The notes beneath the pieces were generated by a model. That model saw only the letters and a program-made list of their open reading frames with translations, did no database searches and was not told where the DNA came from. Made by a program: the position numbers and the translations under genes. Shown piece after piece: positions 1 to 7,420 of a stretch of 64,000 bases of DNA. Each line of letters opens with the position of its first letter. Positions within the stretch are counted from its first letter, which is position 1. The stretch spans positions 1,550,001 through 1,614,000 of the forward strand of contig CP004371.1 of the NCBI GenBank assembly GCA_000597885.1, read 5' to 3'. The stretch is from Flammeovirgaceae bacterium 311 (GTDB lineage Bacteria > Bacteroidota > Bacteroidia > Cytophagales > Cyclobacteriaceae).

Positions 1-299
1 CCCATGCAAAAGCGAGTACTCCCTGCCTCTTTGGCCTCGCGTGCCTTGCCTATTACCTCCTCTACCTCCAGTAGCTTATGGACCTTAACATTGGTGTGGT
101 AACGGGCCGCCTGCGGACAGTAAGAGCAGTCTTCGGGGCAGCCACCTGTTTTAATGGAAAGCAGGGTGCAAACTTGTACTTCCTGCGGATCATGGTGCTG
201 GCGGTGCACCGTGGCAGCCTTGTACACCAGTTCCAGCAGAGGCTGGTGGTAAACAGCTTCTATATCTTTGCGAGTCCAGGTGTTGCGTATATCACTCAT
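1..299 (-). CDS. bioB: Biotin synthase, N-terminal part (gene runs off the left edge)
   Basis: Radical-SAM enzyme that inserts sulfur into dethiobiotin, the last step of biotin synthesis, in the cytoplasm. The reverse strand reads from an ATG at 299 to the window edge without a stop, giving 99 codons. It contains the radical-SAM cluster motif CxxxCxxC as [12 protein letters not shown] (Cys54, Cys58, Cys61), which binds the [4Fe-4S] cluster and is the BioB-specific form. The residues before it (TLLSIKTG) also fit BioB. About two thirds of the protein, including the remaining [2Fe-2S] ligands, lies outside the window. It follows sppA on the same strand but a terminator separates them, so it should have its own promoter between 300 and 372; I found no clear TAnnTTTG element or biotin-repressor operator there. 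Confidence 0.93.
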   Translation of the reverse strand, partial: MSDIRNTWTRKDIEAVYHQPLLELVYKAATVHRQHHDPQEVQVCTLLSIKTGGCPEDCSYCPQAARYHTNVKVHKLLEVEEVIGKAREAKEAGSTRFCM

Positions 300-372
300 A
301 GAGGTTTCTGGTTTACGAAACCTGAAATAAGTGATAACGTGCCCAAATTGCAAATTGTATTGTGCAGAAAAA

Positions 373-398
373 AGCCCTGGCATTATAATACCAGGGCT
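373..398 (-). terminator. Rho-independent terminator of sppA
   Basis: Eight-bp perfect stem (AGCCCTGG / CCAGGGCT) around an AT-rich loop, followed on the reverse strand by six T. It lies just past the sppA stop at 405 and before the bioB start at 299, so it ends sppA transcription. Confidence 0.85.
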
Positions 399-404
399 GC
401 TGTT

Positions 405-2171
405 TTATTCAATAACTAACTCGTAGGGAAGTCTGGCCTGTACGCCTTCAAAGCGCTGAAGCTTCTGAAACTGCTTTACATAAGGATAAAAAACACCGAA
501 TTCTCTTTGGAGGGCTTTGGTTTCCATATCTTCTTCCAGGTTACCGAATAGCTCCTCCAGAAAACTTTTCTTTTCAGGATAGTATCTCAATCTGTAATTT
601 CCCTCTTCCAGACCTGCTTTGCCTGCCGCAATTTTAACGGCATCATCTAATCCGCCCAGTATATCTACCAGACCACGGTCTTTTGCCTCAAGTCCTGACC
701 ATACGCGGCCGGAAGCAACTTCTCTCAGTTGCTCTACAGACATGTTACGTCCTTCGGCAGCTTTACGGGTAAAACTGTCGTAACCCTCCTCCACAGAAAG
801 CTGAATTATACTTCTTTCGTATGGGCTAAGAGGACGGGTCACTCTGTAGAGATTGGATAATTCTCCTGTTTGTACCACATCAGTAGTTATACCCAGCTTG
901 TCTGTCATGAACTCCTGTGCATTGAAGAGCACACCAAATATACCAATAGAGCCGGTAATGGTGTTGGGCTGTGCCACAATGGTATCGCAGCCCATGGCCA
1001 TATAGTAACCTCCTGATGCAGCCAGATCTGACATGGAGGCAATAATTGGTTTAGTCTGGCTGGTGAGTATAACCTCGCGCCAGATCACATCTGAGGCCAG
1101 GGCGCTGCCACCTGGAGAGTTGATGCGCAACACCACAGCTTTTACCCTGTCATTCAGGCGTGCATCGCGTATCAGTTTGGCAAACTTATCAGATCCGATG
1201 CTTTCTTTGTCGCCACTACCACTTATAATATCTCCCGTAGCCACAATAACGGCAACACGGTCACTGCCGCTACCTCCGGGCTTGAATGCCTTACGGTATT
1301 TTTTGTAGCCAATGGTATTGATTTTTTCTGTATCATCCTCAATGCCCAGTATGTTTCTCATTTCAGCATGAATCTGATCCAGGTACCCCAGCTCATCTAC
1401 TATTTTGTATTTAAGGGCATCTTCGGCCCGGCGTACCAGCATTTCGTCAGAGATACGCTCCAGCTCATTTACCTCAATGTTTCTGCTCTGGCTAACCTCC
1501 CGCAGAAAAGTCTGGTAAATGTTGTTCAAAAAAGAATTTGTCTGCTCTCGGCTGGCTTCACTCATATCATTACGGATGAGAGGCTCCACTGCAGATTTAA
1601 ATTCGCCCACCCTGAAAATCTGCGGCTCAACCCCCAGTTTTTCAAGCGTGCCTTTTACAAACACCTGTTCCGATACCAGGCCATTCAGCTCAAGATTACC
1701 GGCAGGGTTCAGGTAAATTTTATCAGCAACAGATGCCAGGTAGTAATCTTTTTCGGTATACTGCTCATTATAAGCATAAATCCATTTGCCGCTTTCTTTG
1801 AAGCGCCCCAGCTCATCCCTGATTTCTTTAAGTGAAGCATAACCCGCCCTAACATATTGTGGTTGCAGTAAGATACCTTTGATGCGATCATCTTCCCTGG
1901 CATGCTTAATGGCATCAATCACCTCAATAAGACCAATATTACCTGCACTGATCCCCGGAATTGCATCCAGCGCCGATATATCATCGTCGTTGGCGCGTTC
2001 TACAATTGGCTTGTCGAGCTTTAGGTGCAGTACTGTATTGTCTTTTACCTCCACCTCCTGATCACGGGAGGCAATTGCACCTATAATGGCCCCTCCAACT
2101 ATCAACATTAAAACAGAAAACAAAATAAGACCTACGATAGTAGCACCAACGGCCTTCAGAAACTGTAACAT
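405..2171 (-). CDS. sppA: Signal peptide peptidase SppA, long (67K) type
   Basis: Membrane-bound serine protease that degrades cleaved signal peptides after protein export. The 588-residue protein has one N-terminal membrane segment (about residues 8-34) followed by two ClpP-like S49 domains, the length and layout of the long E. coli-type SppA rather than the short Gram-positive form. The catalytic dyad is visible: Lys192 in GEFKSAVEP of the first domain and Ser386 in LAASGGYY of the second. The NSPGGSALAS stretch near 351-360 is the usual S49 substrate-strand motif. It is divergent from folK, with 66 bp between the starts, and ends in the hairpin at 373-398. No regulator-like site was seen. 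Family call is secure; substrate preference is inferred from the family. Confidence 0.95.
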   Translation of the reverse strand: MLQFLKAVGATIVGLILFSVLMLIVGGAIIGAIASRDQEVEVKDNTVLHLKLDKPIVERANDDDISALDAIPGISAGNIGLIEVIDAIKHAREDDRIKGILLQPQYVRAGYASLKEIRDELGRFKESGKWIYAYNEQYTEKDYYLASVADKIYLNPAGNLELNGLVSEQVFVKGTLEKLGVEPQIFRVGEFKSAVEPLIRNDMSEASREQTNSFLNNIYQTFLREVSQSRNIEVNELERISDEMLVRRAEDALKYKIVDELGYLDQIHAEMRNILGIEDDTEKINTIGYKKYRKAFKPGGSGSDRVAVIVATGDIISGSGDKESIGSDKFAKLIRDARLNDRVKAVVLRINSPGGSALASDVIWREVILTSQTKPIIASMSDLAASGGYYMAMGCDTIVAQPNTITGSIGIFGVLFNAQEFMTDKLGITTDVVQTGELSNLYRVTRPLSPYERSIIQLSVEEGYDSFTRKAAEGRNMSVEQLREVASGRVWSGLEAKDRGLVDILGGLDDAVKIAAGKAGLEEGNYRLRYYPEKKSFLEELFGNLEEDMETKALQREFGVFYPYVKQFQKLQRFEGVQARLPYELVIE

Positions 2172-2237
2172 ATATTTTAAGATGTTTGAACTCCAGATTG
2201 CAAAATAGAGAAATAGATTTCAAATTAAAACTCAATC

Positions 2238-2723
2238 ATGATGAACGGCATTTATCTTCTTTTAGGTAGCAATTTAGGCAACAGAATGGTGTGGCTGGAG
2301 CAGGCACTGCTTGCTATAGAAAAAAAGGTGGGCAGGTTAAAAGCACAGAGCAGCCTGTATGAAACAGCAGCATGGGGTAAAGAAGATCAGCCGGCTTTCC
2401 TGAACCAGGTGGTAGAGATCAGTACAAAACTATCGCCACAGGAGCTTATTACAGCCTTACTTCAGATAGAGCAATCGCTTGACAGGGTACGTGAAGAAGC
2501 CTGGGCAGCCCGCACCATCGACCTGGACATTCTTTATTACGGAGATCAGCAGTTCTCCACTCCGGCGCTTACCATTCCCCATCCGCGCCTGCACCTAAGG
2601 CGGTTTACCCTGGTGCCGCTTTGCGAAATAGCACCTCTTTTAGTACACCCCCTGCTTAAAAAAAACAACCTCCAGCTGCTCGGAGAGTGCCCCGACCAGC
2701 TGGAGGTAACGCTATTTGGCTAA
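2238..2723 (+). CDS. folK: 2-amino-4-hydroxy-6-hydroxymethyldihydropteridine pyrophosphokinase
   Basis: Cytoplasmic folate-pathway enzyme that transfers pyrophosphate from ATP to 6-hydroxymethyl-7,8-dihydropterin. The 161-residue length is normal for a stand-alone HPPK. Visible signatures are the N-terminal LLGSNLGNR, the family motif RTIDLDILYYG (the acidic pair binds Mg-ATP) and the PHPRLHLRRFTLVPL block. Two adjacent ATG codons open the frame (2238 and 2241), and either could be used. It is a single gene, divergent from sppA and convergent with fabD; its stop is 14 bp before a 65-bp perfect palindrome shared with the fabD 3' end. Confidence 0.96.
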   Translation: MMNGIYLLLGSNLGNRMVWLEQALLAIEKKVGRLKAQSSLYETAAWGKEDQPAFLNQVVEISTKLSPQELITALLQIEQSLDRVREEAWAARTIDLDILYYGDQQFSTPALTIPHPRLHLRRFTLVPLCEIAPLLVHPLLKKNNLQLLGECPDQLEVTLFG

Positions 2724-2737
2724 TATGCTAATTGCTC

Positions 2738-2802
2738 AATGTGACGGTTCGCCCGGGGCGCGCAGCCGCAGCGGCTGCGCGCCCCGGGCGAACCGTCACA
2801 TT
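2738..2802. repeat. 65-bp perfect palindrome between the folK and fabD stops
   Basis: Arms of 32 bp (2738-2769 and 2771-2802) are exact reverse complements around a single A at 2770. It is very GC-rich (CCCGGGGCGCGCAGCCGC within the arm). The right end covers the first two bases of the fabD stop triplet (2801-2803). It may act as a bidirectional terminator, but neither side has a T-run. The left arm recurs with three mismatches at 18386-18417, so it belongs to a dispersed family rather than being a unique terminator. Confidence 0.9.
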
Positions 2803-3685
2803 ACACAGCTTCCGCACTGCTAACGGTAGCCTCGGAGTGGATCTTTTTCACCAAGCCCTGCAGCACCTTACCGGGACCGCACTCAATGAATTCGGTGGCG
2901 CCATCGGCTACCATATTCTGTACGGACTGGGTCCAGCGGACGGGCGCTGTTAGCTGACTGATGAGGTTTTGCTTGATGGTGGCTGTGTTGGTTGCCGGCA
3001 GGGCATCCACATTTTGATAAACAGGGCAGATGGGTTCTTTGAAGTTGGTTTTGAGAATAGCATCCTGCAGCTCTTCCCGGGCTGGCTCCATCAGGGGAGA
3101 GTGAAAAGCGCCTCTTACCTGCAGCGGCAACACCCGCTTGGCGCCTCTTTCTTTCAGGAGCTCGCCTGCCCTGGCAACACCTTCCTGCGAGCCTGAAATT
3201 ACCAGCTGCCCGGGGCAGTTATAATTGGCTGCCACTACCACTTCACCCTGAACAGCAGCGCAGGCTTCTTCTACGGCTCTGTCGTCCAGGCCCAGCACTG
3301 CAGCCATGCTGGAAGGTTCCGCTTCACAGGCTGCCTGCATGGCCATAGCACGTTTGTAAACCAGGGCAAGCCCATCTTCAAAGGTAATAGCACCAGCAGC
3401 TACCAGGGCAGAAAATTCTCCCAGGGAATGGCCGGCTACCATATCGGGCCTGAAATTATCAAGCAACCTGGCCAGTATTACGGAATGTATAAAAATGGCT
3501 GGTTGGGTTACCCGGGTTTGTTTCAGGTCATCGGCAGAGCCGCTGAACATGATATCTGATATATTGAATCCCAGGATGCTGTTTGCCTGACCGAATAGGG
3601 TACGTGCCTTCTCGGATGCATCGTAGAGGTCTTTGCCCATGCCCGTAAACTGGGCGCCCTGACCTGGAAAAATATAGGCTTTCAT
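2801..3685 (-). CDS. fabD: Malonyl-CoA:ACP transacylase
   Basis: Loads malonyl groups from CoA onto acyl carrier protein to supply fatty acid elongation in the cytoplasm. I start it at the ATG at 3685 (294 residues, MKAYIFPGQGAQFTGMG), which puts the conserved FPGQGxQ motif at residue 6 as in the family. A TTG 54 bp further upstream would add 18 unconserved residues. The active-site serine is Ser87 in AGHSLGEFSAL; the catalytic histidine lies in GAFHSPLM near residue 196. The gene is last in a reverse-strand run after a DCC-family gene (50-bp gap), and its stop is overlapped by the 65-bp palindrome. The usual fab neighbours are absent. Confidence 0.96.
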   Translation of the reverse strand: MKAYIFPGQGAQFTGMGKDLYDASEKARTLFGQANSILGFNISDIMFSGSADDLKQTRVTQPAIFIHSVILARLLDNFRPDMVAGHSLGEFSALVAAGAITFEDGLALVYKRAMAMQAACEAEPSSMAAVLGLDDRAVEEACAAVQGEVVVAANYNCPGQLVISGSQEGVARAGELLKERGAKRVLPLQVRGAFHSPLMEPAREELQDAILKTNFKEPICPVYQNVDALPATNTATIKQNLISQLTAPVRWTQSVQNMVADGATEFIECGPGKVLQGLVKKIHSEATVSSAEAV

Positions 3686-3735
3686 TAACTGAGTATTTGG
3701 TTGCAGCCCGAAGGTCGCATTATTTGCCCTAAATA

Positions 3736-4176
3736 TCAACCAAGAAAGCGGCTGCGTTCATCAGGCGTGGGCAGCCTGCAGGTCTCCTTCTTACCAAAAA
3801 AACGGTAACGATTGGTGGCAATAAAAGAGTAGATGGCGTTGCGCAGTGGTGCAGGTACTCCCTTAAATATCCGCATCAGCGACCAGCCCCCCGGCAGCTC
3901 GCTGGCAATTTCAAGGGCGGCGGTACTTTTCTGATACAGCTTTCCCCCTTTCAGCAGCACCATGCTTTCGTAGGCATCCAGGGGCAGCCCGTAGTGATTC
4001 AGCAGCTCCTGCCCTGCCTCAGACTGCAGGGAAGCAAACATAAATTTATGCCGGGTATCGCGGCGAACGATAAAGTCTACAGCTCCATTGCACAAATTAC
4101 AGACACCATCAAATAATACTACTGCTTTTCCATTTGCCCGCCGCAGGGCTGCGGGCTGAATATTATCTTTTATCAT
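3736..4176 (-). CDS. DCC-family thiol-disulfide oxidoreductase-like protein (DUF393)
   Basis: Small 146-residue protein of the DUF393 / DCC family. The family name comes from the N-terminal D-x-x-C-x-x-C pattern, here VLFDGVCNLCNG with Cys26 and Cys29 as a putative redox pair. After it comes the usual pattern of a basic helix (VDFIVRRD), the conserved FASLQSEAGQ block and the C-terminal NRYRFFGKKETCRLP. Members are thioredoxin-like and their substrates are mostly unknown. The start lies one base past the stop of the large secreted protein at 4178, so the two are probably co-transcribed, though a functional link is not evident. Confidence 0.85.
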   Translation of the reverse strand: MIKDNIQPAALRRANGKAVVLFDGVCNLCNGAVDFIVRRDTRHKFMFASLQSEAGQELLNHYGLPLDAYESMVLLKGGKLYQKSTAALEIASELPGGWSLMRIFKGVPAPLRNAIYSFIATNRYRFFGKKETCRLPTPDERSRFLG

Positions 4177-4177
4177 A

Positions 4178-7003
4178 TCAGGTTCCCGAATCTACAATGT
4201 ACACCCAGCCTTTCATGGTCTGGTTTCTCTTTTCAGGATCCAGCACACGGTAGGTTACCTCTACCTCATAATAGTAGGTACCATTGCTGAGGAGCTCGCC
4301 GTTACTGCCCACTCCTTTCCAGCGAATATAGATGTCCGGCTCTACTTTTACATCAGAGGTATAGTAATAAACTTCTTTACCCCAGCGGTTATAGACGGTG
4401 AATTTAACTGACTCTACGAAACGGGGGCAGTGCTCCGGAGGTGGAGGAGGCAGCTGGTTTGGCAGTGCCGGACGCAGCTCCTCGTTGAGGCCGTCGCCGT
4501 TCCTGGTGATCACGTTGGGCAGCCAGTAGTTGGGGCAGTTATCGCGCATCACCACATTGCTGGAGTCGCTCAAGTTGCCGCTCCTGTCTACTGCCCTGAT
4601 GTAGTAGAAACCTGCCATGTTATCTTCCATCACATGCACAAACCTGTTGGTTGTGGAGGTGCCAATCACCTCAAAGGCACTGCCATCGTAGGAGTAGTAC
4701 ACCTGCCAGTGCGAGAGATCATCTCCGCACACCGCATCTGTATTGGCCTGCCACTCCAGCACATTCTCAAACATGTTGTCTCCGCAGGCGGTGCTCTGAA
4801 TCACCTCCTCACAGGAGGTCAGGCTGCTAAGCTCAAACTCCAGCGGCGGACAGGGAGGCACCTCATCCTTGAGAAAAGAGCAGATGCGCTGGGACTTGTT
4901 TAGCAGCGGCTCGGGTACCTGCGGATTGCTGTAGCTGCCAGAGGTGATCACCACATAGCAGTACTCCACATCATCCACAAGTGGTCCTGTGCCTGCATCG
5001 GCACCGGTATCTGTATAGCTGAAGCCACTCCTGACAGCATCTACCCGGGCAATGAGCACCAGGCGGTCAGGATCGGCAGGATCTACCTGGTTGCGGTAGA
5101 TATCGTGCAGGGGGTAAGCTTCCACGGCGTTGGACCATGGCACCTGCGCCTGCCACTGGATGGTAATATTGTCTACCCCCGGCACCGGATCCAGCCTTAC
5201 GGTGGAAGCAGTACTGGAGCTGTCTACAGCTGTGCCACTGGCATCGTGCAGCATCACATAGTAGTTGTAGACCTGGTCTTTGGTGTTCAAATCACTGCTC
5301 TGGTCTATGAACACGGTATCGGTAATATTATCTGCTACCAGGGTATAGCTGCCTGCCTGGTAGCCTTCTGCCCGGTAGAGGTCATAGCTGTAAGGAGGTA
5401 CTACCTCTGCTGCATCTATGTCAGGACCCGGCATCCAGCGCACCAGAATCTCCCCGTCTGTCTCTGCTGTTTCCTCAATGCTCACGTTGGTGATCAGCGG
5501 CACCTTGGCCGGAAGCGTGATGCACATCTCCTCGGAGCGAAGGCTCTCCCCGCCGTTTGGCTCCGGGAACACCGCCACAAAGCGGTAGCAGTAGGTGGCT
5601 CCCGGCTTCAATCCCGCTCCTCCTGCATCATCTACAAAAGGAAAGCGGTTAAAGGCCCGCACATCTACCAGCTCATAGCCATAGCCGGGAGGCATGCCTG
5701 TGATGCAGGTATCCAGGGGCACATTGGCACTACCTTCCCTGCGCCATACCTGCATGAACTGCGCCTGGCTGCAGGCATAGGAGCTCCTGTCGAAGTTTAC
5801 CTCCACAGCTCTGCTGCCTACCGGCTCCAGGCTCTCCACCACCGGTGGCGGGGCTACTACGGTGATGTTCCAGGTCTTGATGTCGGTGAGGCTCACCCCG
5901 CCTCCTCTTAGGTCTCTGGCACGGAACACTACCTGGTAGGGCTGCGTGCGCACATCGATGCACTCGGTCTGCCAGCTAAAAGTAGATTGTGCCGGGGTAG
6001 TCATGTTAGTACCTCCCTCGAAGGTGGCGCCCAGGTTGAACACCCCGCCGTAGGCAAACAGGTCTACGTTGTCACCATCAGGATCTGTTACGCGAATGAT
6101 CTCTTCGAGCTTCTGGCCTGCCACTATACAAATATCTTCGGGGATCTCCAGCACCGGAGGGTTGTTATCGGTACACTCCACAATGATCTGCATGTCGCGG
6201 GTCACATAGCCAAGAGTATAATATTTACCATTAATCTTGCGCCACTCCTCTACCACAAAGGCTATGTTGTATTCACCACAGGTACCTGGAGAATTCCATA
6301 CCAAATCTCCGGTAATCTCATCCAGGGTTAAAATGGGCGGTTCCCCATTCACGGTGGTGCCATTGCGCGGATCACCGGGAGGATAGGTCTCGTGCGGGAA
6401 ACGGTAGTTGGCTACCGGCTCGTCACTGTCCTGACGGCAGATCACCAGGCGGTAGGAAAGGCTGTCGCCGTCAATATCGTATGCCCCGGGATTGTGCAGA
6501 TACAACTTGTCTACGGCACCTTTGTCTACCGGCGGTACCAGCAACTGCGGCGTGTTGTTCACGCCGATGAAAGGATCTATCACTATCACGGTCTCTATAT
6601 AAAAAGGCATCTGCTCGGAAGCATTCATATTAAGAATTCCGGGATTGCGATAGACTTCCATGAAAGAAATAACATATGTTCTGGCAGAGGGAAAGGTGTG
6701 GCGAACCATCAGCTCATAGAGCCAGGTATCTTCTGTGATGCGGGTACGTGGAATATCGTCCCCATCATTATTTACAGTAAGGGAGGTGCCATCCCCAAAA
6801 TTGAGGGTACCCGTACCTCCGAAAAGAATATTTGAGTCTGTGTCCGTATACCCTCTAAGGGTAATCTCATAGGTAAAGCTCTGCGGATCGACCCGGCGGG
6901 CAGTAATTTCTCCAGCCCTGATGTGGGTGGCTAAGGCTGATTCTACTAAAAAAAGGCTTAGGGCCAATAGTAGAAGAGCGCGTAGATATAACAGGCTTTT
7001 CAT
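4178..7003 (-). CDS. Large secreted protein with gliding-motility / type IX C-terminal domain, copy A
   Basis: 941-residue exported protein. It has an N-terminal signal peptide (about residues 1-25, ending ALATHIRAGE), a cadherin/PKD-like N-terminal third with calcium-type repeats (DIDGDSLSYRL, TDPDGDNVDLF), several fibronectin-III-like beta domains, and a C-terminal domain starting near NVITRNGDGLNE with the signature VYNRWGKEVYYY. That last domain is the CHU_C / type-B sorting signal which in Bacteroidota directs proteins through the type IX secretion system to the cell surface. Function is likely adhesive or structural; no enzyme motif was seen. It is the downstream member of a tandem pair with 7421-10255. 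Residues from about 310 to 890 are almost identical to the partner, while the first 300 and the last 40 differ clearly, pointing to gene conversion. Confidence 0.85.
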   Translation of the reverse strand: MKSLLYLRALLLLALSLFLVESALATHIRAGEITARRVDPQSFTYEITLRGYTDTDSNILFGGTGTLNFGDGTSLTVNNDGDDIPRTRITEDTWLYELMVRHTFPSARTYVISFMEVYRNPGILNMNASEQMPFYIETVIVIDPFIGVNNTPQLLVPPVDKGAVDKLYLHNPGAYDIDGDSLSYRLVICRQDSDEPVANYRFPHETYPPGDPRNGTTVNGEPPILTLDEITGDLVWNSPGTCGEYNIAFVVEEWRKINGKYYTLGYVTRDMQIIVECTDNNPPVLEIPEDICIVAGQKLEEIIRVTDPDGDNVDLFAYGGVFNLGATFEGGTNMTTPAQSTFSWQTECIDVRTQPYQVVFRARDLRGGGVSLTDIKTWNITVVAPPPVVESLEPVGSRAVEVNFDRSSYACSQAQFMQVWRREGSANVPLDTCITGMPPGYGYELVDVRAFNRFPFVDDAGGAGLKPGATYCYRFVAVFPEPNGGESLRSEEMCITLPAKVPLITNVSIEETAETDGEILVRWMPGPDIDAAEVVPPYSYDLYRAEGYQAGSYTLVADNITDTVFIDQSSDLNTKDQVYNYYVMLHDASGTAVDSSSTASTVRLDPVPGVDNITIQWQAQVPWSNAVEAYPLHDIYRNQVDPADPDRLVLIARVDAVRSGFSYTDTGADAGTGPLVDDVEYCYVVITSGSYSNPQVPEPLLNKSQRICSFLKDEVPPCPPLEFELSSLTSCEEVIQSTACGDNMFENVLEWQANTDAVCGDDLSHWQVYYSYDGSAFEVIGTSTTNRFVHVMEDNMAGFYYIRAVDRSGNLSDSSNVVMRDNCPNYWLPNVITRNGDGLNEELRPALPNQLPPPPPEHCPRFVESVKFTVYNRWGKEVYYYTSDVKVEPDIYIRWKGVGSNGELLSNGTYYYEVEVTYRVLDPEKRNQTMKGWVYIVDSGT

Positions 7004-7326
7004 GCTCGGAGGATTAAAAAGTATCTACAACATATAACCTACCGTGGTGGCAGTATGTTGCACGGCTGATGTATGTTTTTATTAATATAACAAATAATAT
7101 TTATTTTGCGGTAGAAGGCTTTCTTCTTTTCTTTTCATGCCTGCTAAGTTGGAACACTGACTCTGCTGAAATACCAGCATCTGCATCAGAAAAATAGTTA
7201 TTCAGCACAACTGTCTGTATGACTTAAAAATGCAGCCAGGCTGATGTAAGAAAACAGATTGAATTGCAATACAATCAGGCACTGTGACAATCTTACCTCT
7301 GTGTGCATTGCGGTTAAGATTGCTTT
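7004..7326. other. Intergenic spacer between the tandem secreted-protein genes
   Basis: AT-rich and without a credible gene. It should hold the promoter of the downstream copy (start 7003), but no full TAnnTTTG element is clear. A stretch around 7085-7105 (TAACAAATAATATTT) resembles the region upstream of the other copy near 10338, which suggests a duplicated promoter area. Confidence 0.4.
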
Positions 7327-7376
7327 GCACATAAAAAATGGCCGCCGGAAATTTCCAGCGGCCATTTTTTATGTGC
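7327..7376. terminator. Strong bidirectional terminator hairpin
   Basis: A 19-bp perfect stem (7327-7345 with 7358-7376) includes an A-run on one side and a T-run on the other, so it works on either strand. The loop is itself the palindrome GGAAATTTCC. It lies 45 bp beyond the stop of the reverse-strand gene at 7421 and separates the transcripts of the two tandem copies. Confidence 0.9.
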
Positions 7377-7420
7377 ATTCTTTTACTGTTGTACCACAGC
7401 AATTCAGCATACAATTGCGC

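Noticed and set aside
3683-3739. Longer fabD start at a TTG overlapping the DCC gene stop
   Set aside because: The extra 18 residues are not conserved, and the ATG at 3685 places the FPGQGxQ motif correctly.
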